From: Chitinophagaceae bacterium
GTDB lineage: Bacteria > Bacteroidota > Bacteroidia > Chitinophagales > Chitinophagaceae
DNA: 64,000 nt
NCBI GenBank assembly: GCA_016720745.1
Contig: JADKKA010000018.1
Coordinates: 1,302,001-1,366,000 of the forward strand
Reading direction: 5' to 3'
Shown here: piece after piece, positions 17,470-26,754 of the stretch
Position numbering within the stretch: the stretch's first letter is position 1
Layout: each line of letters starts with the position of its first letter
Position numbers and translations under genes: made by a program
The notes under the pieces: generated by a model
The model's database searches: none
Told to the model about the DNA's origin: nothing
What the model saw: only the letters and a program-made list of their open reading frames with translations

Positions 17470-20375
17470 GGGTGTTTGTATTGATCGCGGATGGTCTTTT
17501 GTGCCGCCGCAAATGCCCGGGCCTTGTTCCCGGTGGCAAGGTATTGCTGATAAAAGGCAATCATGAAATCACGCGTGGCATTATCATCCACCTTCCATAA
17601 ACTGGTCATGATGCTGCCGGCACCCGCTGCCCTGAATGCCCTTTGCAGACCATACACGCCTTCCCCTGCATCCAGGTAACCGAGATTGGTTTCGCAGGCT
17701 GATAAAATAACAAGAGAAGTGTTTTGCAGGTCCAGATTCTGCGCTTCATAAGCAGTCAGCACCCCATCATAGGTATCTGCAAACTCATTGCGTTCATAAT
17801 AATTGACCACACCTGCCAGTAATAAACCCGAATTAACCATGGCATTGAACATCCGGTAACCACTGGTGGCATTTTCGCTGGTACCCGACCAGTATCCATG
17901 GGTGGCAATATGCAGGATACCCGGACTATGCATTTTGTATAATTTATCTTCCGTGGCCTGGTCCTTCAGGTAGTATTGCACTTTTATCTTCCCCTTCTCG
18001 AGTTCAGTCTTTATACTCAGCACTTCTGTTTCTGTCCCGGGCAGGTCTGTAATATTTTTTTCTCTGAAATTGCCAATAAAGGACCGGGTGCCTTCATCTT
18101 CTACTCTGGATGCTGTTGCTGCTGTGGTTTTATAAGCAGGTCTGCCAAATAATACAGCAGTGGGATTCGCGGGCATACTGCTGGCAGCAAGAGCGAGTTC
18201 CCCCGTAGAAGTGGTGGATTGAATCTCCAGTTCATCCAGTACATATTTACCCGAAACGGGGTTGAGCAGGGTAGATACATTGATCAGGTGATAAATGCCA
18301 TCCGGAGAAAGATATACTTTCCGGATGCCGCTGAGCTTCTCCTGAATTTTTTTCCAATAAAGCGTATAAGATACTTTGTCCTCTGTCCTGAACCGGATAT
18401 TGTTTTTATAAGTTTTATAGTACTGATTATCCAGCAGGGCCGCATCATCAGCCAGGTAAACAACTTCGGGATATTCAGATTGGTTGGTAAGAATATAGGC
18501 AGCATAAAAAGCCGTATCGGAATAATACACCTGGTCTCTCCATTGAAAGCGGATGATCTCTACCGCTGCTTCTCCCTCTTTCAGTTTGCTTTTAATTTCT
18601 TTCCAGCCGGGAGGATTGATCTGCAATAATTTTTTATAGTCTTTCGATTTCACTGTCAATTCATTTTCCATGCTGGTTACTTCTGCCTGCAGGGTTTCCA
18701 GTATTTTTTCTGCAGACTTTGAACTTGTATCAACAGGTCCTGCTGCCGGTTCAGCTGACTTAAAATAAAGCCGGATCAGCTGCTGTTTTTTATCCAGCCA
18801 TTTTTCATAGAGTGCAATCACAGCCGGATCATTGCTTTTGATAAATGCTTCTTTACGTTTCTTGGTTCCCTGGAGGGAAATGGATTTAACAAACAGCAGG
18901 TTGTCATAAGCCTGCGCCGCCAGCATGCCCGCTTCAGTCTGTTTTTTATCCTTTGTGGTTTTCACAAAACTGTGAAAGTTATCATATCCTTCTTTCAGTT
19001 TGGCATTGTAATAAGTCACGAAGGCTTTTTCTCCAAAGGCGAAAATGATATCATTGACCCAGTTCTTGTTAAGGGTAAATAATTCCTGGTAGGTTTTGAT
19101 GGCAGCAGCCTTGTTTCCGTCACGCATCTGAAAATAAGCGAAATCAGTAAATGGCTTGGTGGATTCCCGAAAGTCCTTTGTGTTCCGGATTCTCTCCAGG
19201 ATGGGTGTGAACACGGCTGTGTATTTGGGTGATTTCAGGAAGGCCAGTTGGATCCCCCTGAAATAATTGGAACTCAGATCGGCATAATCCCTGAAACTAT
19301 TATAATAGGTTTCTACTTCTTTCACATAAAAGTCCAGTGATTTCGGCAGCATTTTTTCCCTTCCTCTTTTCATCAGGAATATGGGGAGCATGGAGAAATC
19401 ATAAAGCTTCAGATTGGGATATTGTTCTTTCTGACAACGGATCCAGGCAGAATAAGCCGAATCCCTTTTTCTCCAGTATTTCTCTGCGGAAGGATAATCT
19501 TTTAAAAATTCAGTGGCAATGCCTGCATTGGTCAGCCGGATATACTCCTGACCGGTACAGGGCATTTTGTAGGTGGCAAACATTTTGGCCAGCTCCGCGT
19601 ACTGGATATCTGAAGATTTGACATAAGATTCATAATCACCAATGTAATAATAGTAAAGTGTATGAGCTGAAAGTGCTTCATTACGGTACGACATCTTCAG
19701 GGTTTCATCTGCAGTTTGAGAAAGCTCTTCCACTTTGCGGATAAATGATTCTGCTTTCTGGTAATCCCCGAATTTGGACAAAAAAAGGATATAAGTGAGA
19801 TAGGAAACATATTCTTTTCTTTCATCTCCCCGGAGACTGATCCCGTATTCATAATATTTCTTGGCATTATTGAAGTCTCCGTTTCTTTCAAAGGCATATC
19901 CCACACCGGTATAATTGGCCAGTGTGCGGAATGAACTGTATTTATCCATAAAAGCCAGTGCCTTCCTGGCATTTTCCGGATCCTTAGTTTCATAGAGCCC
20001 CGGGTAAATACTGTTATACCAGAGATTCATACTGTCACTGCCGTATTCTGCCTTTGGTCCTTCCAGACCGACCATTTCCCTGGATTTCCGGTCCGCTTTT
20101 TCTGCACAGGTTTTGGCCAGTGCTTCATCCACCGTAAAATTTTCAAAAAGATTTTTGAGGATATAATAATTGCCCAGGGTTTGCAATTCTTTTTTCTTTT
20201 CCAGCAGCGTATATAAATCTTTTGCCTGCTGCAGGGCTTTCTTTTTATCGGTAGCGTTCAGGATATAGATATCATTGAGTTTTTTATCAAACTCTTCCTG
20301 GGTTTGTGCCAGGCCGGTGAATGAGCAAAACAAAAAAAGGAACGACAACAGCCCGTTGTGCAGTTTTCGGTTCAT
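17433..20375 (-). CDS. Secreted TPR-CHAT caspase-like protein
   Basis: About 980 residues with signal peptide MNRKLHNGLLSFLFLFCSFTGLAQ; the frame is open further upstream but that sequence overlaps repeat DNA. Residues 25-500 are helical tetratricopeptide-like repeats (for example AFERNGDFNNAKKYYEYGIS). A linker of about 550-680 is coiled-coil-like. The C-terminal CHAT domain (about 690-980) has ILHIATHGYWSG with His827 and LVILSACETNLG with Cys895, the caspase-like dyad, followed by GVYGLQRAFRAAGAGSIMTS. CHAT proteases cleave partner proteins in several bacterial systems, but here export to the envelope is predicted and no candidate substrate gene is next to it. Confidence 0.9.
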   Translation of the reverse strand: MNRKLHNGLLSFLFLFCSFTGLAQTQEEFDKKLNDIYILNATDKKKALQQAKDLYTLLEKKKELQTLGNYYILKNLFENFTVDEALAKTCAEKADRKSREMVGLEGPKAEYGSDSMNLWYNSIYPGLYETKDPENARKALAFMDKYSSFRTLANYTGVGYAFERNGDFNNAKKYYEYGISLRGDERKEYVSYLTYILFLSKFGDYQKAESFIRKVEELSQTADETLKMSYRNEALSAHTLYYYYIGDYESYVKSSDIQYAELAKMFATYKMPCTGQEYIRLTNAGIATEFLKDYPSAEKYWRKRDSAYSAWIRCQKEQYPNLKLYDFSMLPIFLMKRGREKMLPKSLDFYVKEVETYYNSFRDYADLSSNYFRGIQLAFLKSPKYTAVFTPILERIRNTKDFRESTKPFTDFAYFQMRDGNKAAAIKTYQELFTLNKNWVNDIIFAFGEKAFVTYYNAKLKEGYDNFHSFVKTTKDKKQTEAGMLAAQAYDNLLFVKSISLQGTKKRKEAFIKSNDPAVIALYEKWLDKKQQLIRLYFKSAEPAAGPVDTSSKSAEKILETLQAEVTSMENELTVKSKDYKKLLQINPPGWKEIKSKLKEGEAAVEIIRFQWRDQVYYSDTAFYAAYILTNQSEYPEVVYLADDAALLDNQYYKTYKNNIRFRTEDKVSYTLYWKKIQEKLSGIRKVYLSPDGIYHLINVSTLLNPVSGKYVLDELEIQSTTSTGELALAASSMPANPTAVLFGRPAYKTTAATASRVEDEGTRSFIGNFREKNITDLPGTETEVLSIKTELEKGKIKVQYYLKDQATEDKLYKMHSPGILHIATHGYWSGTSENATSGYRMFNAMVNSGLLLAGVVNYYERNEFADTYDGVLTAYEAQNLDLQNTSLVILSACETNLGYLDAGEGVYGLQRAFRAAGAGSIMTSLWKVDDNATRDFMIAFYQQYLATGNKARAFAAAQKTIRDQYKHPYFWGAFVMVGE

Positions 20376-20380
20376 AGAAA

Positions 20381-21000
20381 AGGGTTTAGGCAGGTAAAAG
20401 ATATAAAAAATATCTCCCACAAAGACACTAAGCACACAAAGAGAGTGAAAAATATTTCCCGCCAGGAGCGCAAAGCGCGCATAGTAAGTCGCCAAACTCA
20501 CGCAGTGAGTTTTATCCGTCAATATCTGTACTCAGAATAATCGAAACCTCAAAAAACAATTCTTAACCCGGTACTAAAAAATCCGTTTTAATCCGTTTAA
20601 TCCGCGTCATTCGCGTTCCTATTATATTTTTTGCGAAGCAAAATCATTCATCCGACGATATTTCACGCAAAGAGCGCAAAGAAAAAACACGCAAAGGGGC
20701 AAAGAAAGAGTTCCCATACTCACGAAGTGAGTATTATCCGTTCTAATCCGTTTAATCCGCGTCATCCGCGTTCCTATTATATTTTTTGCGAAGCAAAAAT
20801 CTATATCCGCTATTAACTTTCCCACAAACCTGCCTGCCGGTAGGCAGGGTCACTAAGAACACAAAGCGTTTCTCCTCGCGCCCTTGCGTATTTACGGTTA
20901 CATCTCTGCGATAACTCTGCGCCCTCATTTCTCTGCGGTGAATCTCTCTCATTTTTGTCCAAAGAACTCTTCGAGCGAAGCAAAATCATTATCCGAAACA
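20381..21000. repeat. Intergenic repeat island I (ATCCG arrays, CGCAAAG arrays, GNA-loop mini-hairpins)
   Basis: The 620 bp between the CHAT gene and metG hold no credible gene. Visible modules: CACAAAG/CGCAAAG arrays (20415-20480, 20661-20705), ATCCGTTTAATCCGCGTC arrays (20578-20617, 20738-20772), and perfect short hairpins with a GNA triloop at 20494-20512 (loop GCA), 20629-20643 (GAA), 20716-20734 (GAA) and 20783-20799 (GAA). A CCTGCCTGCCGGTAGGCAGG inverted repeat lies at about 20829-20848 and CTCTGCG repeats at about 20903-20945. The same modules recur in island II near 27 kb. Confidence 0.9.
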
Positions 21001-21006
21001 ACCCGC

Positions 21007-23124
21007 TCAGCTCACACCGGAGCCAGGAGCCACCCCATTTTCCGGACGCAGCAACTGCAACTTCCCATCACTATCTTCTGCCGTCAGGATCATCCCCTGA
21101 CTTTCAATTCCCTTCATTTTACGGGGAGCGAGGTTGGTCACCACAATTACCTGCTTGCCTACCATTTCTTCCGGGGTATAATGCAGGGCGATACCGGAGA
21201 CAATGGTTCTTTTTTCAGTTCCCAGATCAACTTCCAGTTTCAATAATTTATCAGCCTTTGCCACTTTTTCGCAACTGATCACTGTAGCTGCTTTCATTTC
21301 CAGTTTGGCAAAATCATCGAATTGTATTTCTGGTTTTTGCATGGGTGCTTTTTGAGGGGTTGGTGCTGCAGCAGCATTATCAGCGGCTGATTTGATTAAT
21401 CCGCTTTTCAGCTTTTCAATCTGCGCAGCAATTTCTTCATCTTCAACTTTACGGAACAACAGTTCCGGTGCTCTTAAACTGTATCCGGTACTGAGCAGGT
21501 TGGGTTTGCCGGCATTTTCCCAGTCCAGCATTTTTTCCACCACCTTCATCATGTACAGCATCTTCCTTGCAGTGTTGGGCAGGAAGGGATTGATGAGTAC
21601 CGCGAGATTGGCACAAAGTTGCAGACAGATATGCAGGGTATTATCAATGGATGCCTGTGCAGCCGGATTCTCCGCTACCTGTCTTGCTACAATCCAGGGT
21701 TCTTTTTTCTGTAAATACTGATTCCCTTTTCTGGCCAGTTCAATCACCTGGAATAATCCATCCCGGAAATGATAGTACTCCAGTGCGGATTGTACTTCAG
21801 CTTTTGTATTGCTGAATTCAGCAATCATGGCTTTATCCGTATCATCCAGCAAATCTTCCTGTAACCGGGGCACTTTGCCGCCGCAGAGTTTGTGCATGAG
21901 GACAAAACTCCGGTTCACAAAATTGCCAAAGACCGCTACCAGTTCACTGTTCACGGCATCCTGAAATCCTTTCCAGGTAAATTCACTGTCCTTGGTTTCC
22001 GGAGCGATCTGCGTCAGATAATAGCGGAGCATATCCACCGCCTGCGGGCCGCCGTTATCTTTTTTTACAAAGTCATTGATATAATCCCGCATATCCAGTT
22101 TCCAGTTCCGGCTGGTGCTCATTTTGTCACCTTCCAGGTTCAGGAATTCATTAGCAGGTACATTATCGGGAAGGATATCACCGTGTAGTTGCAACATCAC
22201 AGGAAAGATGATACAATGGAATACAATATTATCCTTACCGATAAAATGTACGAGTTTGGTCTCCTTATCCTGCCAGTACGGTTTCCAGTCTTTTCCCTGA
22301 TCCAGTGCCCATTGTTTAGTGGCACTGATATAACCGATCGGGGCATCAAACCAAACATAGAGCACTTTACCTTCTGCTTCTTTCAGTGGCACTTTGATCC
22401 CCCAGTCAAGGTCGCGGGTAACCGCCCTCGATTGCAATCCGCCTTCAATCCAGCTCTTACATTGTCCATATACACTGGGGCGCCAATCATCCTTATGCTG
22501 CTCGAGTATCCAGTCTTTCAAAAATTGTTCATGCTTCCCCAATGGCAGGTACCAGTGAGAGGTTTTTTTCTTGACCGGTGTTTTTCCACTCAGGGTGCTC
22601 ACGGGATTGATCAGTTCATCCGGACTCAGGGTACGGCCACAGGTTTCACACTGGTCGCCAAAAGCCCGGTCGCTGCCACAGTTGGGACAGGTTCCCTTGA
22701 TATAACGGTCAGCCAGAAAACTGCCAGCCTCCTCATCATAGTATTGTTCTGTTTCCTTTATTTCCAGTTCTCCTGCATCATTCAGTTTGGTAAAAAACTC
22801 CTGCGCCGTTTCATGGTGCAGCGGAGATGAAGTGCGGTGATAGATATCAAAGCTCATGGAGAGGTCTTCAAAATCCTGCTTCATGGCTTCATGGTACTTA
22901 TCAATAATGGCCTGCGGGGTTGTTCCTTCCCTGGTGGCCTGGATGGGGATCGCTGTACCATGTTCATCACTGCCACAGACAAATACCACATCTCTTTTCT
23001 GAGCACGGAGATAACGCACATAAATATCCGCAGGGATATAGGCACCAGCCAGGTGACCAACATGTTTTAATCCATTGGCATAGGGCAGGGCAGAAGTAAC
23101 CAGGTATCTTTTGGGTTGGGTCAT
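21007..23124 (-). CDS. metG: Methionyl-tRNA synthetase with C-terminal tRNA-binding domain
   Basis: Class I aminoacyl-tRNA synthetase charging tRNA-Met. HIGH-type motif in PYANGLKHVGHLAG, zinc knuckle CPNCGSDRAFGDQCETCG, and KMSTS at KMSTSRNW. After the anticodon-binding helical domain, residues from about 600 form an OB-fold tRNA-binding (Trbp111-like) domain with FAKLEMKAATVISCEKV and APRKMKGIESQGMIL. The 705-residue length matches this two-part form. It is monocistronic, with a good promoter upstream, and divergent from the YARHG gene. Confidence 0.98.
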   Translation of the reverse strand: MTQPKRYLVTSALPYANGLKHVGHLAGAYIPADIYVRYLRAQKRDVVFVCGSDEHGTAIPIQATREGTTPQAIIDKYHEAMKQDFEDLSMSFDIYHRTSSPLHHETAQEFFTKLNDAGELEIKETEQYYDEEAGSFLADRYIKGTCPNCGSDRAFGDQCETCGRTLSPDELINPVSTLSGKTPVKKKTSHWYLPLGKHEQFLKDWILEQHKDDWRPSVYGQCKSWIEGGLQSRAVTRDLDWGIKVPLKEAEGKVLYVWFDAPIGYISATKQWALDQGKDWKPYWQDKETKLVHFIGKDNIVFHCIIFPVMLQLHGDILPDNVPANEFLNLEGDKMSTSRNWKLDMRDYINDFVKKDNGGPQAVDMLRYYLTQIAPETKDSEFTWKGFQDAVNSELVAVFGNFVNRSFVLMHKLCGGKVPRLQEDLLDDTDKAMIAEFSNTKAEVQSALEYYHFRDGLFQVIELARKGNQYLQKKEPWIVARQVAENPAAQASIDNTLHICLQLCANLAVLINPFLPNTARKMLYMMKVVEKMLDWENAGKPNLLSTGYSLRAPELLFRKVEDEEIAAQIEKLKSGLIKSAADNAAAAPTPQKAPMQKPEIQFDDFAKLEMKAATVISCEKVAKADKLLKLEVDLGTEKRTIVSGIALHYTPEEMVGKQVIVVTNLAPRKMKGIESQGMILTAEDSDGKLQLLRPENGVAPGSGVS

Positions 23125-23149
23125 GTAGCTTTCTTTCGTGAACTGGCTG

Positions 23150-23181
23150 CAAAAATACCAGAATGCCGCTCATTGCCCAAA
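23150..23181 (-). promoter_or_regulatory. metG promoter (-33/-7, Bacteroidota type)
   Basis: On the minus strand TTTG (23181-23178) is followed after exactly 20 nt by TATTTTTG (23157-23150), matching the TTTG-N19-21-TAnnTTTG consensus. The expected start of transcription lies about 20 nt before the metG ATG at 23124. Confidence 0.8.
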
Positions 23182-23226
23182 AGCATGGTTTTTAATAACT
23201 TCATCCCTTTTAAAACCTGTTCCGGT

Positions 23227-24324
23227 ATGAAAAAGTACTTTTTCCTTCCCTTATTGCTGATTTGCAGTATCAGCTTCGCCAATGACGGAGTGTTTTATGC
23301 GACTGGTAATACGCTGGTGCCCTTGAAAGAAAACACCGTACAGTTGAAAAAAGAGATCCTCAACCTGACCCGTAAAGCGGAATGGATGCAGGTGGATATT
23401 TATTTCGAATTTTTCAACCCGGGCCCTGAAAAAGAATTACTCGTGGGTTTTGTAACCCCTCCTGCAAACGGAGATGTGACGGACGAAGAAGCCCGACATC
23501 CTTTTATCAAAGATTTTATGGTCATGTCTGGCGATGAGTTACTTTCTTATAAAGTTGCCAAAATGGGAGAGACCGGTTTCCGGGTCAGTTCCAAACTGGC
23601 CGAGGGCTATGATTTTGTTTATTATTTCACTATCAAATTCAAAAAGGGAATCAACGTGATCCGCCACAGTTACCAGTACCGGGGTGGAGGTTCTGTGGAA
23701 GCCAGTCAGGATTTTGATTACCGCCTCACCACCGGTACCACCTGGGCCAATCATTCCATTGATGATTTTGAACTGAATATTGATATGGGGGAGAACAGTT
23801 ATTTTTCTATACCTGCCACCTTCGGAGCGCAACCCGTGAACTGGCTAATGACGGGGGTGGGAAGAATATCCGCTTCCGATTTTACATTGCCCTACGTGAA
23901 TGAAGGAAAGGCTAAACTAAAAATGGTTTTGCAGCGCCGCGGCCGTCTTCACATGCGGATGAACGGGTTTAAACCAACGACCGACCTTTCCGTATCATTC
24001 TGGAATCTGCATAATGAAATTGGCCTCTGGTGTGCCCCTCCGGTAAAAAATGATTTCAGCAACATGATGGAAATGATCTGGGGTGATGCGGTAGATTCAA
24101 CAATCCGCCAGTTCTCGGATCAGCAATTGCGGCTCTACCGTAATCTGAATTATGCGCGGCATGGTTATGCTTTCAAAGACGAAACACTAAAAAAAGCATA
24201 TTCAAAATATATCTGGTATATTCCGGATCCGGCTGTAAAAACAGACAATACACCCGACTACTACGTTAGTCCGGAACTGATGCAGTTGATTATCACAGAA
24301 GAAAACAGGAGAAAACTAAAATAA
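23227..24324 (+). CDS. Secreted YARHG-domain protein
   Basis: 365 residues from ATG 23227, which begins a signal peptide (MKKYFFLPLLLICSISFAND). The body is beta-rich (FYATGNTLVPLKENTVQLKK; WMQVDIYFEFFNPGPEKELL). Near the C-terminus RNLNYARHGYAFKDETLKKA...YIWYIPDP matches the YARHG domain, an extracellular module of unknown function common in Bacteroidota and Firmicutes. The next gene, an LD-carboxypeptidase, starts one base after this stop, suggesting a link to peptidoglycan turnover, though that is inference. Confidence 0.85.
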   Translation: MKKYFFLPLLLICSISFANDGVFYATGNTLVPLKENTVQLKKEILNLTRKAEWMQVDIYFEFFNPGPEKELLVGFVTPPANGDVTDEEARHPFIKDFMVMSGDELLSYKVAKMGETGFRVSSKLAEGYDFVYYFTIKFKKGINVIRHSYQYRGGGSVEASQDFDYRLTTGTTWANHSIDDFELNIDMGENSYFSIPATFGAQPVNWLMTGVGRISASDFTLPYVNEGKAKLKMVLQRRGRLHMRMNGFKPTTDLSVSFWNLHNEIGLWCAPPVKNDFSNMMEMIWGDAVDSTIRQFSDQQLRLYRNLNYARHGYAFKDETLKKAYSKYIWYIPDPAVKTDNTPDYYVSPELMQLIITEENRRKLK

Positions 24325-24325
24325 T

Positions 24326-25240
24326 ATGATTGAGATACCACCCGCCTTAAAAAAAGGTGATACGATTGGCATTGTTTGCCCGGCCGGTTATATGGATGCT
24401 GCCAAAGCGGAAACCTGTATCCGTACCCTGCAGGAATGGGGATACAAAGTAAAAACCGGAAAGACCCTGGGAGGTGATTCATCCACTTATTTTTCTGGTA
24501 CAGATGAAGAACGGCTGGAAGACCTGCAGCAAATGCTGGATGATGATGAAGTACAGGCCGTGCTTTGCGGCAGGGGTGGTTATGGAACCGGCAGGATCAT
24601 TGATCAACTGCGGTTCAAACAATTCCGGAAAAATCCCAAATGGATCATCGGCTACAGTGATATTACCGTACTGCATGCGCATATCTACAGCAATTTTTAT
24701 ATCTCCACCCTGCATGCTCCCATGGCCGCTGCTTTTAATGATAACGGACATTCCAATGAATTTGTATTATCCCTCAAAGATGCATTGGAAGGAAAGCCAA
24801 CTGTGTACAAAGCAGAAGGCCATGAATTTAACCGGAAAGGAGATGTGGAAGGTGAACTGGTTGGTGGCAACCTGGCGCTATTGGCACACCTGGTAGGTAC
24901 AGCATCTGATTATAAAACCAAGGGAAGAATTCTTTTTATTGAAGATGTGGGGGAACAGTTTTATAATATCGACCGGATGATGCACCAGTTAAAAAGAGCA
25001 GGTAAACTGGCAAAGCTGAACGGACTGATCTTTGGTCTGTTTACAGATAACAAGGATACGGAACGGCCATTCGGACAACCGCTGCATGAAATGCTCTGGA
25101 ACCTGATCAAAGAATATGATTACCCGGTTTGTTTTGATTTTCCGGTGAGTCATACCGACCGGAACTATGCCCTTAAAATCGGGGTCCCGCACCGGCTGAA
25201 AGTGAGCGATAAAAAAGTTTTACTGGAAGAGAACCGATAA
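24326..25240 (+). CDS. Murein LD-carboxypeptidase (S66 family, LdcA/MccF-like)
   Basis: 304 residues. Cleaves L,D-peptide bonds in murein tetrapeptides during cell-wall recycling; some relatives hydrolyse microcin C. Motifs: KKGDTIGIVCPAGYMD at the N-terminus, CGRGGYGTGRIIDQL (oxyanion region), IIGYSDITVLHAHIY with the nucleophile Ser, GELVGGNLALLAHLVGT, LFIEDVGEQFYNIDRMMHQL and FPVSHTDRNYALKIG with the catalytic His. No signal peptide, consistent with cytoplasmic recycling. Translationally coupled to the YARHG gene; converges (2 bp apart) on the next gene. Confidence 0.93.
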   Translation: MIEIPPALKKGDTIGIVCPAGYMDAAKAETCIRTLQEWGYKVKTGKTLGGDSSTYFSGTDEERLEDLQQMLDDDEVQAVLCGRGGYGTGRIIDQLRFKQFRKNPKWIIGYSDITVLHAHIYSNFYISTLHAPMAAAFNDNGHSNEFVLSLKDALEGKPTVYKAEGHEFNRKGDVEGELVGGNLALLAHLVGTASDYKTKGRILFIEDVGEQFYNIDRMMHQLKRAGKLAKLNGLIFGLFTDNKDTERPFGQPLHEMLWNLIKEYDYPVCFDFPVSHTDRNYALKIGVPHRLKVSDKKVLLEENR

Positions 25241-25242
25241 AA

Positions 25243-25809
25243 TCAGTCATGCTGATGCCCGGGTGCCTTTGAGAAATCGGGATCATTCACGACCACTCCA
25301 TAATGGTTAATAGTGAAGCGCTTTCTGTTTTCAAAAGACTGCTTCATCATCATGCCCTTCATACTGGTGATAAAAGAGCCGTTTTTATAGAACCAGCTGC
25401 TGGATTCCCTGTTTCCGATTTGTGTATCAAACAAAATCTCTGCCACCCGGGTGTAATGCAGCAGGGAACCTGATTTGCTCATGGTACAAAGGAATAAATG
25501 TTTCATCCAAAGACTGTCGCGGTAAAAATTATACCGGTACAGCAGCAGGATATCATAATCTGAAAGGGTGGTTATTTTCCCGGTAACGGCATAGACCTGT
25601 TTTTTCTGTGATTCCGTGTAAAGCGGAAAAAGATATGATTTGATGATATCGTCCCCGGTTGCCTGTTTTATTTCCGTCGGTATCCCCAGGTAGGTACTAT
25701 CTGAAAATTTAATTTCAGGAACAGTATTCAACCAGTTTTTGTAATTATCGGTTTGTGCCTGGGCACAGAGGCTGACGATGCAGGCCGCCAAAAAGAATAT
25801 TCTTTTCAT
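25243..25809 (-). CDS. Secreted protein of unknown function
   Basis: 188 residues with signal peptide MKRIFFLAACIVSLCAQAQ. The mature part is a mix of helices and strands (YDILLLYRYNFYRDSLWMKH; LLHYTRVAEILFDTQIGN) and ends in a His/Asp-rich tail (SKAPGHQHD). No motif recognised. It sits between an LD-carboxypeptidase gene (convergent) and an alpha/beta hydrolase gene (same strand, 48 bp upstream), so it may be co-transcribed with the hydrolase. Confidence 0.72.
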   Translation of the reverse strand: MKRIFFLAACIVSLCAQAQTDNYKNWLNTVPEIKFSDSTYLGIPTEIKQATGDDIIKSYLFPLYTESQKKQVYAVTGKITTLSDYDILLLYRYNFYRDSLWMKHLFLCTMSKSGSLLHYTRVAEILFDTQIGNRESSSWFYKNGSFITSMKGMMMKQSFENRKRFTINHYGVVVNDPDFSKAPGHQHD

Positions 25810-25857
25810 ACCCTAATATACAGCATTTCACCAATGAGGCAATACTACTTTCCGGTA

Positions 25858-26679
25858 TCAGGGTAAACGAAGCAGTGAATCCAGCTTTTGTACGGACAGC
25901 GGATAATCAAAGAGATTATTATGACCGCCTCCTTTTATAGTGATGAGTTCATCCCCTGGTTTGAAATTTTTGGACAGCCGCCGGGCATTGCGGTAGGCAA
26001 TCACCCCATCGCTGGTTCCATGGAAAATATGAATCGGGGCGCTGATATACTGCATATTTTCTCCGGTGGGAATTTTGTATTTCAGGATCCAGTCATAAGG
26101 ATAGAGGGGCAGGTATCTCCTGAAAACAGCAGGGAAATCATAGTAAGGTGTTTCCAGAATCAGCCGCTTGCAGGATCTCACGGTAGCCAACTGGGCAGCG
26201 ATACCCGAGCCCAATGATTTGCCATAGAAGATGATATGCTCGGCTGATACCCGGCCAATGGCCATTTTATAAAAAATCAATGCATCTTCATACAATTGCT
26301 TTTCCGTTCTTTTGCCGGTTGATTTGCCGTAGCCGGGGTAATCCATCATCCATACTTCATAGCCATTCTTTGTAAAACCAGGGGCGAAAGACGCATACCG
26401 GTTGATATTTTCCCGGTTACCATGGAAATACAATACGATCCCTTTACGCAGGGAATCGGGTACGGTGAATTGCACAATGCTCAGGTTCTTTTCCGTATTC
26501 ACCGGCAGATCGATTTGCTGAAAAGGAATACTGAACTGATAACGATAATCAGCCGGCAGTTTAACCGGACGGAAAATCAGTTTATCCTGAAAAAAATGAA
26601 GGGCAATACCGATCAGAAAATAAATCAGTACGGCTATCTGCAGCCCTTTCCACCATCTTTTCTTTTTTGTTTGAACCAT
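25858..26679 (-). CDS. Membrane-anchored alpha/beta hydrolase (copy 1)
   Basis: 273 residues with an N-terminal hydrophobic anchor (LQIAVLIYFLIGIALHFFQD). Serine-hydrolase motifs: YFHGNREN (oxyanion), IIFYGKSLGSGIA with the nucleophile elbow GKSLG, HGTSDGVI (Asp) and GGGHNNLF (His). It belongs to the BEM46/ABHD13-like group whose substrates are poorly known. ATG 26679 (MVQTKKKRWW) is preferred over an upstream in-frame TTG; a near-consensus -7 CATCTTTG lies right before it, so the mRNA may be nearly leaderless. A close paralogue is at 29229-30017. Confidence 0.88.
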   Translation of the reverse strand: MVQTKKKRWWKGLQIAVLIYFLIGIALHFFQDKLIFRPVKLPADYRYQFSIPFQQIDLPVNTEKNLSIVQFTVPDSLRKGIVLYFHGNRENINRYASFAPGFTKNGYEVWMMDYPGYGKSTGKRTEKQLYEDALIFYKMAIGRVSAEHIIFYGKSLGSGIAAQLATVRSCKRLILETPYYDFPAVFRRYLPLYPYDWILKYKIPTGENMQYISAPIHIFHGTSDGVIAYRNARRLSKNFKPGDELITIKGGGHNNLFDYPLSVQKLDSLLRLP

Positions 26680-26754
26680 GGGATGCAAAGATGGAAAGAA
26701 AAAAGAGCGGATGCTGATTTATTTTTACAGCTCTGATTTCCTTAAGGGTAGAAA

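Noticed and set aside
15568..20375. Defence island made of the histidine kinase and CHAT gene
   Set aside because: The genes converge, the CHAT protein is predicted to be exported, and no nuclease, gasdermin, TIR or CRISPR gene is nearby.
20622..21278. Overlapping short frames in repeat island I
   Set aside because: They arise from ATCCG and CGCAAAG arrays on both strands and have no coding character.
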